This document shows positions 1-8,010 of a DNA stretch of 26,473 nt, one piece after another. Source of the DNA: Stramenopiles sp. TOSAG23-2 (Eukaryota; Sar); contig LT649435.1 of assembly GCA_900128395.1 (NCBI GenBank), forward strand, positions 1-26,473. Direction: 5' to 3'. The translations under genes and the position numbers were made by a program. The notes below the pieces were generated by a model. The model made no database searches and was not told the DNA's origin. It was given only the letters and a program-made list of their open reading frames with translations. Each line of letters opens with the position of its first letter. The stretch's first letter is position 1.

Positions 1-216
1 AATCATACGACTATTTACATAAGGTCAAATCTTAGGAACTTAGTAAACAGTTTTAAGTAGAAAAAAAATCAACATAAGATACTGCTACTAAGCAGCCAGT
101 AGTAAGCACATAAATTCAATATTAATAAAGTATTTTTTGTTAAAATTTGTGTAAGAAAGATAAACATTCTGCAGGTGTAAGTAACTGTTGTTGGAACAAT
201 TGTATGTATGCTTAAA

Positions 217-510
217 ATACAATGGAGCAACAAGAAAAATTTTGGGATGAAGTCCATTGTCAAGATTCTCAAAATACTAAAGAACCCGATGATTGGATAC
301 TTTCATCGGCCGAAAGTATGAAAATTATTGAAACAAAAATATTACAACCAATGATAAAGACTCATACAATGGAGCAACAAGAAAAATTTTGGGATGAAGT
401 CCATTGTCAAGATTCTCAAAATACTAAAGAACCCGATGATTGGATACTTTCATCGGCCGAAAGTATGAAAATTATTGAAACAAAAATATTACAACCAATG
501 ATAAAGACTC
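217..510. repeat. 147-bp perfect tandem duplication at the 5' end of the methyltransferase gene
   Basis: Bases 217-363 are repeated without a mismatch at 364-510. Each copy carries an ATG (222 and 369). The unit is 49 codons long, so the frame is kept and the first 49 residues of the protein appear twice. The flanks differ at once on either side (AAA before copy 1, GTAATA after copy 2) and there is no microhomology. The perfect identity means a very recent event or an assembly overlap. Confidence 0.97.
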
Positions 511-1448
511 GTAATAATAATAATAAAATAAGATTACTGATAGCTGGCTGTGGTACATCAAATCTTGGTATTGATTTATATAAAAAGTATTCGAATATTC
601 TTAATATTACTAATATAGATATATCAAATGTTGCTATTTCAACTATGAAAAATAAATGTCCAAATAATAATAATATGAAATTTTTCAAAGTTGATTGTTG
701 TAAATTAAAAGAATACTTCAACAATGATGATGTTAATAATCAAAAATTCGATGTAGTAATTGACAAAGGCACAGCTGATACATTATTATTTCGTGTAAAA
801 CGCAATAAATCATACAAAAAGATATGTCAATATTTTGATGGTGTGCAAGAAATCTTAGCTAATAATGGCCATTTCTTGATCATTTCACCTAGAAAAAAAA
901 TGTATAAATTAAATTCATATTGTTGGAATAATTTCTATACATTGAAATTTCAAAATAAAATTGAACATAATAATAATATGCTTGTAAAACAACGTCGATG
1001 TCAAGAAAATTTAGATCGATCTGTATATATTCATCATTGTATAAAAAGTGATGATACAAATAATTCTCTCCTTCACAATAATAATAAAGCAACTATTAAT
1101 ACAACAACAATGTTAAAAATGAAATACAAAAAAAAGTATATATTAATTGAGCATGAAATAATGAAAAGTATTCTTAATAATAATAGTAATACGTACAACT
1201 TAAACTCTTCGGATGAAGTTCAATATCTTCAATCAATATATAATAGATTTAATATAAACCCAAGTACAAAGGTAATAGAAGAAGATGATGAAAATAATTT
1301 TATAATTCAACAATTATTTGATCATCGATTAAAATGTCGTAAAAATAAAGAATATGATACATCAGATGTTTTACGTCTTTATTTGAAATGTAAATACAAT
1401 GTTTTAATTGAAGATAGAAAAGAAACTAGTATTTGGTGGAAAGTGTAA
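222..1448 (+). CDS. Class I SAM-dependent methyltransferase, EEF1AKMT4/METTL13-like
   Basis: Encodes 408 residues from ATG 222, or 359 from ATG 369 if the duplicated N-terminus is ignored; the shorter form is closer to a normal member. Seen: an N-terminal FWDEV...DDWILS segment resembling the YWD..Y....DWF start of eEF1A-lysine methyltransferase relatives; motif I LLIAGCGTS (about residues 106-114) for SAM binding; an acidic post-I NIDIS; and FDVVIDKGTADTLLF (176-190), matching the DKGTLDA motif of the METTL13/EEF1AKMT4/CSKMT group. Inference: a protein-lysine methyltransferase, perhaps acting on elongation factor 1A; the substrate cannot be read from sequence. The last 45 or so residues, after an Asn/Asp-rich linker, have spaced Arg/Lys, a D-x-SD-x-x-R element and a closing T-x-WW, resembling the small C-terminal module of cysteinyl-tRNA synthetases. 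Ends with TAA. Confidence 0.85.
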   Translation: MEQQEKFWDEVHCQDSQNTKEPDDWILSSAESMKIIETKILQPMIKTHTMEQQEKFWDEVHCQDSQNTKEPDDWILSSAESMKIIETKILQPMIKTRNNNNKIRLLIAGCGTSNLGIDLYKKYSNILNITNIDISNVAISTMKNKCPNNNNMKFFKVDCCKLKEYFNNDDVNNQKFDVVIDKGTADTLLFRVKRNKSYKKICQYFDGVQEILANNGHFLIISPRKKMYKLNSYCWNNFYTLKFQNKIEHNNNMLVKQRRCQENLDRSVYIHHCIKSDDTNNSLLHNNNKATINTTTMLKMKYKKKYILIEHEIMKSILNNNSNTYNLNSSDEVQYLQSIYNRFNINPSTKVIEEDDENNFIIQQLFDHRLKCRKNKEYDTSDVLRLYLKCKYNVLIEDRKETSIWWKV

Positions 1449-2294
1449 CATTATAAAAGAAAGAGGGGAGGGGAGAAAGAAAGAGATTTGTGTCGTGAGT
1501 GAGTAAACATTGTGAAGTTTGCTTATAAATGCAAAATTGGATTATTAATACACCTATGATTACCAGGATTACCAGGATTTACTTGGATTATCAATACCTA
1601 TGATGACCAGGATGACCAGAATGACCAGGATTTAGATAGAAAGATTAAGATTATAAGATGCTCTGATGCTCTGTGATCTGGTGATCTGGTGATGTGTGTA
1701 ACGAGATTTCATATTAATATTTTCGGCTATAATATTATATTCAAAATATAATGAGTGCTTTAATTAGTCAAGTGCCAGTAGTGCCAGAGTGAGCATCTAC
1801 ACACTACACAGCACTATATAAAACAATATCTCTATTACTATCATCAAATCATCAAATCATACTTCACCAAATATATCACCTTAAAGCATAATGCTAATGC
1901 TATTGCCATATTATAAATGCTTTAATTCATTCTCAAATCTGGAAATCATCAACAAATCAACAAACATGCACACCCGACCATCAACAAAAAGAATTCGTAT
2001 ATAAAACTTATATGTAAACCAAGGTCAGATGATGGAAAAGAGAAATAGATGAACATTCATTACACAACGCAACAATATATATAAATTACGTATATTACGC
2101 TAATAAATAATAGTTGCTTTATACGGTGTGTTTGTAATATATATATATATATTATATGTAGAAAGATAAACGTGGCTTTGTACATATATATATATATATA
2201 AATAGTTTAATTAATATTTTTTTTAAATATACGTATATAGCTAACATAACGACTTTTTGTCCCCAACTGTTTTTTTGTTTATTTGCAAAAAAAA
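1449..2294. other. Intergenic region with short degenerate tandem repeats
   Basis: No credible gene in 846 bp. It starts with a purine-rich patch (1455-1490). At 1553-1634 a 9-base unit GATTACCAG/GATGACCAG recurs, itself inside an imperfect two-fold repeat of about 45 bp that begins ATACCTATGAT. GATGCTCT and GATCTGGT doublets follow (1658-1692), then several (AT)n runs (2138-2153, 2184-2201). It presumably holds the 3' end of the methyltransferase transcript and the promoter of the ARF-GEF gene, but no specific motif is identifiable. Confidence 0.7.
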
Positions 2295-3908
2295 ATGGGT
2301 CAATTTTGTGTCAAACTTAATAATAAACGTTCGATTGATGAGCCATTACGACCACGTTCATGGTCATCCACTGCTGTATATACACCAAATAATAATAATA
2401 ATAATAATAATAACAGCAGAGGCTCACCAACACCTGAATTGTCTAAAGAAGAAGTTATATTTAATAAAGGTATTACAAAATTTAATATTAAACCAAAAGA
2501 TGGTATACAATATTTAATTAAAAATGAATTACTAGAGAAAGATCCTGATTCAATCGCGGAGTTTTTGCATAGTAAACGTCTTTTCCGTGGTAGATCAGAA
2601 TTACAAAGTGGACTTAGTAAACGACAAATAGGATTATACCTTGGTAGGTCTGGTAAAGGTAAAGAAGAAACAAGCTTTCATAAAAAGGTATTAGAAGAAT
2701 ATGTTGGTAAATTTAATTTCATCGGTAAAACTTTGGATTCTGCATTGCGTGAATTTTTAACATATTTCCGTTTACCAGGTGAGTCTCAATTAATTGATAG
2801 GATAATAGAGAAATTTGCTTGTCATTATCATCAACAAAATGAAGATATGAAAGCAGCAATATTTGCAAATCAAGATACTGTATATGTATTGGCATTTGCT
2901 ATGATTATTTTAAATACAGATGCACATAATCCAAATGTGAAAAAAAAAAATAAAATGACAAAAACACAATTTATTAAAATGTGTAGTGGAATTGATAAAG
3001 GGGATGACGTTCCAAAAGCAACATTGGAAATGTTATTTGATAATATAATGGATAATGAGATTGAAACTGGATGGGAAACAGATATCGTAACATTTTTTAA
3101 CCCAAGTTGCGAAGGATGGCTATCTAAACGAGCTGCACGTGGGACAAAGAAATGGTCCAAACGTTTTTTTTTATTAAATGAACATTGTTTATATTATTTT
3201 AAATCTGAACCGGAAAAGAGTAACGGGAAAGAAAATTGTCGATGTATTATACCATTAGAAAATTGTATAGTTGTTGAAAATGTCGAAGGTGACAATACAT
3301 TTGCGTTGCGTTCCAGCAATCCATTTGAAAAATCGATTAAAAGTGCAAAACGTTTGAAATCTGGTAGATTAAGTTTAACGGGTCATTCAGAATATATATT
3401 TCGTTGTGAAACTAAAATTGATTGTATACGTTGGATAAAAGCGTTGCGAAATGAACTGACGGAAAATCCTTTGTTAGATACATTGGCAAATCGAAGGGCA
3501 CAAGCACGTGGTGAGAAACGACGAAGAAAACGTATGAGTTGGGGACAAAGTCCATCTGTCCAATTAGATGATGAAATTGCTACTCCAAGCGGAGTTGTTT
3601 TTGATGATAATGATGATGATGATGATCGTAAAATCAAGACAAGGCCAAATGGTAGCGATAGTTTATCTTCCATTGGTGATTTAAAAGATTTAAATGTTAC
3701 AACGCCATTGGGTGATACAAACATAATGAATAGTAGTGCAAATTATAGTAACAATGATACAAATCCTTCATCCTCTCCATCTAAAAAAAGAATGATTGGA
3801 AATGGTAATCTGAATAACGGAAATACTAGTAATAATACGAATAATGAATCATCTGCCATTGGTGTCGGTGAAATCAAAGTAATGGATGAAAATGATATTG
3901 AAGGGTAA
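2295..3908 (+). CDS. SEC7-PH ARF guanine-nucleotide exchange factor, cytohesin-like
   Basis: Encodes 537 residues from ATG 2295; the upstream in-frame TTG is not needed. A SEC7 domain covers about residues 50-250 and contains FRLPGESQLIDRI, whose glutamate (about residue 163) is the finger that expels GDP from ARF GTPases, and MIILNTDAHNPNV. A PH domain follows (about 273-388), beginning EGWLSKRAARGTKKWSKRFF and including IIPLEN, as in cytohesin PH domains that bind phosphoinositides. The tail is basic (RRRKR near 415), then acidic and Asn/Ser-rich. Unlike animal cytohesins there is no N-terminal coiled coil; the protein starts MGQFCVKL, which could be N-myristoylated on Gly2 and palmitoylated on Cys5, although Val rather than Ser/Thr at position 6 weakens this. 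Likely role: recruiting and activating ARF on membranes. An AAT run encodes nine Asn near residue 35. Confidence 0.93.
   Translation: MGQFCVKLNNKRSIDEPLRPRSWSSTAVYTPNNNNNNNNNSRGSPTPELSKEEVIFNKGITKFNIKPKDGIQYLIKNELLEKDPDSIAEFLHSKRLFRGRSELQSGLSKRQIGLYLGRSGKGKEETSFHKKVLEEYVGKFNFIGKTLDSALREFLTYFRLPGESQLIDRIIEKFACHYHQQNEDMKAAIFANQDTVYVLAFAMIILNTDAHNPNVKKKNKMTKTQFIKMCSGIDKGDDVPKATLEMLFDNIMDNEIETGWETDIVTFFNPSCEGWLSKRAARGTKKWSKRFFLLNEHCLYYFKSEPEKSNGKENCRCIIPLENCIVVENVEGDNTFALRSSNPFEKSIKSAKRLKSGRLSLTGHSEYIFRCETKIDCIRWIKALRNELTENPLLDTLANRRAQARGEKRRRKRMSWGQSPSVQLDDEIATPSGVVFDDNDDDDDRKIKTRPNGSDSLSSIGDLKDLNVTTPLGDTNIMNSSANYSNNDTNPSSSPSKKRMIGNGNLNNGNTSNNTNNESSAIGVGEIKVMDENDIEG
2388..2413. repeat. (AAT)n microsatellite encoding polyasparagine
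   Basis: A run of AAT triplets inside the ARF-GEF gene gives nine consecutive Asn residues between the N-terminus and the SEC7 domain. Similar shorter Asn runs occur in the methyltransferase, the HIT-like protein and the DEK_C protein. It is probably length-variable and unstructured. Confidence 0.9.
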
Positions 3909-4056
3909 GAAGAATGGAGAAAGAGAGAGAGGGAAAAAACATCAAATATACGGTATGATAATATTCATATCATTCTTTTACGACTTCGTACCAAAAAACA
4001 TTAAATTACTGTGCGGTGTGTGTCACATTTATACACACGCACAAAATGATACAGCG

Positions 4057-5391
4057 ATGATAAAAAAAGAGAATAATGATGACGATGATTTAGCAGATGC
4101 TTTTAACTCGTTAACGGTTAGTAATACCAACAACAACAACAAAAATAACGACGACGTCGACAATAGAAAGGTGGATATAATAAATAATGCTACAGAGAAT
4201 TTAAAAAGTTTAGCATTGTCTAGTAGTGATGATGATAGTAGTGATTTTAAAGTTGGCAATGAAAATAGTCCAGTATGTCTTGTATATGATAAACGTATGA
4301 TGTTACACGTAGCACCTATGGACCATCCAGAACAACCAAAACGTATTGAACGTATTTGGTCAGCATTTGTAGAAGATGGTATTGTAAAGTCTTGTCATCG
4401 AATACCATCCAGGTTAGCAAATGATGAAGAATTATTGCGTTGCCATCCACAAAAACATATTGATGTCATTGCCGATGTATTTTATGGTGTAGACCCAGGT
4501 GAATTAGAATTGAAAAAGCAATTTTTAGAACAGAAAAAATTTCAGTTTAGACACGATGACGATACATATGATGGCAAAAATTCAAATTTAGCAGCAAGAC
4601 TTGCTGCTGGATCGATCATGGCAGTGACAGAAGCAATTTTATCTGAGGAGAAAAAAAATAGTAAAAAATCTGGCTTTGCAGTTGTAAGGCCTCCTGGACA
4701 TCATTGTGAAAGCGAAACACCACAAGGATTTTGTTTATTTAATAGCGTAGCAGTTGCCGCTCGACATGCACAAACTTTTGCACCAAAAAAATGTAAAAAA
4801 GTTTTAATTGTTGATTGGGATGTACATCATGGTAACGGGACCCAAAATATATTTTATGATGATCCATCCGTGTTTTATGTCAGTATTCATCGATCGGATG
4901 GTGGTAAATTTTATCCTGGTACGGGATTTGCAAAGGAGCTTGGTAATAAAAAGAAACGTTCATTAGGAACTAATTTGAATATTCCATGGCCATGTAGAGG
5001 ATTAGGTGATAAAGAATATGCAGTTGCATTTGAAAAATTGTTAATGCCATTATGTAAAAACTTTAAACCTGACTTGGTATTTATAAGTGCAGGTTTTGAT
5101 GCTGCATTAGGTGACCCATTAGGGGGGATGAAAGTCTCGCCTGGTGGATATGCTTACATGACAAATGAATTGATGCAATTAGCAAATGGCAATGTTATCA
5201 TTGCGTTAGAAGGTGGTTACAATTTAACGTCTATTTCCGTAAGTGCAGTTGCATGTGCACGTGCTTTACTTGGTAAAAGTGTTGAAGGTCAAGATGAAAT
5301 ATATAAATTTGCTAAAGAATCAACAAACGTTGAATATGCCGATGAAATAGATACAAGGGCTTTGCGTAGTCTTAATCAAATGTTACAGTAA
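4057..5391 (+). CDS. Class II histone deacetylase with truncated C-terminal tail
   Basis: Encodes 444 residues from ATG 4057. The frame is open back to ATG 3886, but that overlaps the end of the ARF-GEF gene and gives an unlikely leader, so 4057 is preferred. After an acidic Asn-rich leader the deacetylase domain runs from about residue 74 to 407 and looks complete: RPPGHH (about 211-216) with the catalytic His pair, DWDVHHGNGT (253 on) with zinc-binding Asp and His, SAGFDAALGDPLG with the second zinc-binding Asp (348), and LEGGYN with the catalytic Tyr (388). These match class II (HDAC6/HDA1-like) zinc deacetylases removing acetyl groups from lysine. The frame stops at TAA 5389-5391, exactly where a 115-bp tandem duplication begins its second copy; since 115 is not a multiple of three, the natural tail is thrown out of frame. 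The active site is unaffected. Confidence 0.93.
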   Translation: MIKKENNDDDDLADAFNSLTVSNTNNNNKNNDDVDNRKVDIINNATENLKSLALSSSDDDSSDFKVGNENSPVCLVYDKRMMLHVAPMDHPEQPKRIERIWSAFVEDGIVKSCHRIPSRLANDEELLRCHPQKHIDVIADVFYGVDPGELELKKQFLEQKKFQFRHDDDTYDGKNSNLAARLAAGSIMAVTEAILSEEKKNSKKSGFAVVRPPGHHCESETPQGFCLFNSVAVAARHAQTFAPKKCKKVLIVDWDVHHGNGTQNIFYDDPSVFYVSIHRSDGGKFYPGTGFAKELGNKKKRSLGTNLNIPWPCRGLGDKEYAVAFEKLLMPLCKNFKPDLVFISAGFDAALGDPLGGMKVSPGGYAYMTNELMQLANGNVIIALEGGYNLTSISVSAVACARALLGKSVEGQDEIYKFAKESTNVEYADEIDTRALRSLNQMLQ

Positions 5392-5502
5392 AAGTGTTGA
5401 AGGTCAAGATGAAATATATAAATTTGCTAAAGAATCAACAAATGTTGAATATGCCGATGAAATAGATACAAGGGCTTTGCGTAGTCTTAATCAAATGTTA
5501 CA
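5273..5502. repeat. 115-bp tandem duplication that breaks the deacetylase frame
   Basis: Bases 5273-5387 recur at 5388-5502 with one difference (C at 5328, T at 5443, synonymous in the reading frame of each copy). The junction itself creates the TAA stop of the deacetylase ORF. Splicing does not rescue it: the GT at 5273 and AG at 5387-5388 would remove 116 bases, which leaves the wrong frame. Confidence 0.97.
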
Positions 5503-5710
5503 AATACAAAGTGATTTTTGGGAAGAAACTCATGATGATAAAGATGGAAGAAAAAATCCTTTCAATCAACCATTAAAAGGTAGTATGGGGCGATCTAGGA
5601 AACAAACCAAAAAAATGCAAGAATCAAAATCATTACAAGAAGCATTTTTAGAAAGAAGGAAAAAGGCTGCTGCTAGAGCAAAAAAGAAAAAGAAAAAAAA
5701 GAAAACATGA
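5388..5710 (+). pseudogene. Displaced C-terminal tail of the histone deacetylase
   Basis: From the second copy of the 115-bp duplication a frame runs to TGA 5708-5710. It repeats the deacetylase residues up to LNQMLQ and continues for about 69 more (IQSDFWEETHDD... to a lysine-rich end KKKKKKKKT). The only ATGs are internal and it has no start context of its own. Inference: this is the original C-terminus, with a basic, nuclear-localisation-like end, separated by the duplication. If the duplication is an assembly error, the true gene would be 4057-5710 minus one copy. Confidence 0.85.
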
Positions 5711-5811
5711 GAGACGATCATCAGAGATGTTTGGTGAGAATATGATTGTTGTGTAGACGTTTAAATGTGTGAAAATTGGGGTGGTATAGAGAGCTATAGT
5801 GTGTGTTGTGT

Positions 5812-5828
5812 ATTACGAAGTTCGTAAT
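5812..5828. repeat. Perfect short inverted repeat 3' of the deacetylase gene
   Basis: ATTACGAA, one G, then TTCGTAAT. GT-rich sequence precedes it and an (AC)n run follows, so the stem could extend with mismatches. A 14-bp palindrome AATATACGTATATT lies at 5905-5918. Both sit between the convergent 3' ends of the deacetylase tail and the secreted-protein gene. Confidence 0.8.
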
Positions 5829-5997
5829 TATACACACACACACATCATTTGTAATGTATTTAGTTTCTTTAAAAGTTTTTTTTTTTTTATAAAACAGCAT
5901 CGTAAATATACGTATATTAGAAAGAGATACACATATATTATATTATAATAATGATACACATATATATATATATATTATTTCACGAACCGTATATTTT

Positions 5998-7164
5998 TTA
6001 TTCCTGTAAAACATCTTCCGCATATGTTTCATCTAATAAATCATCTAGATTATTACCATTATATGTGCAGAAAGAATTGGCACCGCAATCACGATTGGTC
6101 CGTGCTTTATATGCTCCTTTTGGAGCATTATATTTAATAAGTTTTGATGATAGAGTTGTTTTTATAGCGCATGTATATCCCGGTTTGCAATCTTCACACA
6201 GATCTTTTCCTGGAACACACCTGTACCATACTCTTTGGATTTTGCCTCTGTGTATTTTTACGATTGGGCCTCTTACAGGGTAATAATCATTTTCATCCAT
6301 TGGATATGGTAACCTGAACGTTGTCACAACTTGATTAGGGTCTTCTGGCTCATCACATTCTCGATAAATCGAAGCTACCCTAGGTAAATGTTTTTGTTTC
6401 TTCTTCTTCATGGGTGAGAATGGATCTCCAAAACCTGCGTAATGATGTACATTAAATAGCGCATGTGCTACGTTCTTGGCCGTTCCTAATAACGAAAACC
6501 TATTTTTCTCTGGCTCAAATACTTCATATGCTTGTTCTTTAGGTCCTTGATCTTTCTTACGCCATTCTTCCAATTTTTCTTTAAAAGTCTTCAGATTGTC
6601 CTTCATTTTTTTCTTCTTTTCCTTTGTTGCGCTGTATTTACGCTCGGTAACTGATTCTATATTATGACACCCATCTTTTTCCGTTTCAACATGGTTGTCT
6701 GGTTGCTTAATGTAATTTGGTTCCTTCGCATTTCTCCCTTGTCCACGACCATGTCCACGATTTTTGTCTATAACCTTTAGTTTCAATTTTGAATGTATTT
6801 CATTCTTGGAAACCGAGAAACCATTGCCATATGTTAGTTTGCCTGTTCCACCATCATAGTGTATTTGATTTGGATCGTTTCCCAAGTCCCACATATTTTT
6901 TTCTTTAGCAAATCGCACCTTTGTTGGTCTACCGTTGATATTGTATGTGACATGATCCTTTTTATCGAATTCACTCATACTATTGCCATAATTATAAGTG
7001 TTATCATTTGCGTTCCATGTTACAGTGTTTGAGTCGTCAAGACTTCCAAAAGTCCCAAAACTATCATACTTTTTAGTGTTTTTTGTTCTTAAGCTTTGCT
7101 TTGCATCTGCATTTGTAGCTATAATTAATAATACTATAGCAGTCACTTTTATGAATAACTTCAT
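5998..7164 (-). CDS. Secreted, lysine-rich protein with eight cysteines, function unknown
   Basis: Encodes 388 residues from ATG at 7164; the in-frame TTG at 7191 is not needed. The N-terminus is a clear signal peptide: MKLFIK, a hydrophobic core VTAIVLLIIA, then TNADA, with probable cleavage before KQSLRT. The first 130 or so mature residues are rich in Asn, Gly, Thr and Tyr with short alternating stretches suggesting beta structure (NTVTWNAND, HVTYNING, GKLTYGNG). A very basic stretch of about 70 residues follows. The last third holds seven of eight cysteines, including CVPGKDLCEDCKPGYTC and CGANSFC, so up to four disulfides are possible. I recognise no family. Likely extracellular, cell-surface or in a secretory compartment. 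Its own promoter would face the foldback-rich stretch to its right. Ends with TAA at 5998-6000. Confidence 0.8.
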   Translation of the reverse strand: MKLFIKVTAIVLLIIATNADAKQSLRTKNTKKYDSFGTFGSLDDSNTVTWNANDNTYNYGNSMSEFDKKDHVTYNINGRPTKVRFAKEKNMWDLGNDPNQIHYDGGTGKLTYGNGFSVSKNEIHSKLKLKVIDKNRGHGRGQGRNAKEPNYIKQPDNHVETEKDGCHNIESVTERKYSATKEKKKKMKDNLKTFKEKLEEWRKKDQGPKEQAYEVFEPEKNRFSLLGTAKNVAHALFNVHHYAGFGDPFSPMKKKKQKHLPRVASIYRECDEPEDPNQVVTTFRLPYPMDENDYYPVRGPIVKIHRGKIQRVWYRCVPGKDLCEDCKPGYTCAIKTTLSSKLIKYNAPKGAYKARTNRDCGANSFCTYNGNNLDDLLDETYAEDVLQE

Positions 7165-7496
7165 TTTAATATTTATAGATATTTTCGACAAATTATATTT
7201 TGAAGAAGTAAAAACACTTTATAAAAACGATGTCAAATTTTGTGATGTTAGAAAGTTTTTTGTTTTTGGTTTATGAAATACCCTATATCGTGTTTTTCAT
7301 GGTTTCTTCCCCCCCTTTTTCTTTATTTATTTATTTTAGTTTATTTTAGTTTATGTTATATTATCGCCTGCTACAGCGCTATAATACAGCCCACAATTAG
7401 GAATTCTGTGAGCGCTATTCTCCGCCAGTGCTTCTCCCCCCTTTTATTCTTTTTGCGAACTCATGGGAAAATAATATTAATAGTTACAACTAACAC

Positions 7497-7714
7497 TACC
7501 ACCTGGTGTACCCGATACAATCGTGTATACTCGCTCGAGCTATACGTAAAAAAAAAAAAATAATACAAAATCTGATAGGGATATAAATTGATATAATGCT
7601 ATGTGTATATTATCTTCGAATACAATGATATACACATGCTATTTTTAAAAATCAATAGTGTATCGTTTTAATTAGACAGGATCGAGGAGCGGAGCGAGTA
7701 TACACCTGGTGGTA
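7497..7714. repeat. Nested inverted repeats, possible small foldback element
   Basis: GTGTATACTCGCTC (7523-7536) is the exact reverse complement of GAGCGAGTATACAC (7692-7705). TACCACCTGGTGT (7497-7509) matches the reverse complement of ACACCTGGTGGTA (7702-7714) at 12 of 13 positions. Between the arms, ATGTGTATAT (7601-7610) pairs perfectly with ATATACACAT (7628-7637). The arrangement resembles a non-autonomous foldback/MITE-type element or a long structured RNA. No clear target-site duplication was found. Confidence 0.55.
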
Positions 7715-7723
7715 CTAGTGAGC

Positions 7724-7823
7724 AGAGCTAGCTCGCTAGCTCTACCTTAATCTGGTATTAAGGTATTTGAAATCTTAAATACAAATACTAAAACATAGAA
7801 TTGCAAAGTGCAAAGTGCAATTC
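7724..7823. repeat. Three consecutive hairpins
   Basis: AGAGCTAGC (7724-7732) and GCTAGCTCT (7735-7743) form a perfect 9-bp stem. ACCTTAAT (7744-7751) and ATTAAGGT (7757-7764) form a perfect 8-bp stem around CTGGT. GAATTGCA (7798-7805) and TGCAATTC (7816-7823) form a third 8-bp stem. They directly follow the nested inverted repeats at 7497-7714. Confidence 0.7.
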
Positions 7824-8010
7824 ATTCATATTCATGTAAAAAATAATATAATAAAAGATACATAGCACCACATACATAGTTATAATATCTAGAAACAGAA
7901 AGATACTGTACCAAGTAAAGCGGAAGAGATACACAAATACCGAAAAAAAAAAACCGAAAAGATAAGAGAAAAGAGATAGTAATATATATCGATATATATA
8001 TATATATTAA

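Larger units (their letters stand above)
7165..8010. other. Intergenic region rich in foldbacks, no gene seen
   Basis: Between the start of the secreted-protein gene and the LRR fragment. Open frames here are pyrimidine-rich and have no recognisable protein features. A patch of higher GC lies at 7365-7450. From 7497 to 7823 there are several inverted repeats (separate entries), then AT microsatellite sequence up to 8010. Confidence 0.7.

Noticed and set aside
3886-4056. Longer deacetylase start at ATG 3886
   Set aside because: It overlaps the ARF-GEF stop and yields a leader without similarity to anything; ATG 4057 leads directly into the acidic N-terminus.
5273-5388. Intron from GTAAAAGT to TTACAG in the deacetylase
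   Set aside because: It coincides with the tandem duplication, and removing it (116 bases) does not restore the deacetylase frame. The duplication explains the structure better.
7273-7563. Plus-strand open frame between the secreted protein and the LRR fragment
   Set aside because: Pyrimidine-rich, low-information hydrophobic translation overlapping inverted repeats and a poly-A run; no domain or codon signal.
7497-7823. CRISPR-like or bacterial integration element
   Set aside because: The repeats are inverted, not regularly spaced direct repeats, and all surrounding genes are eukaryotic.
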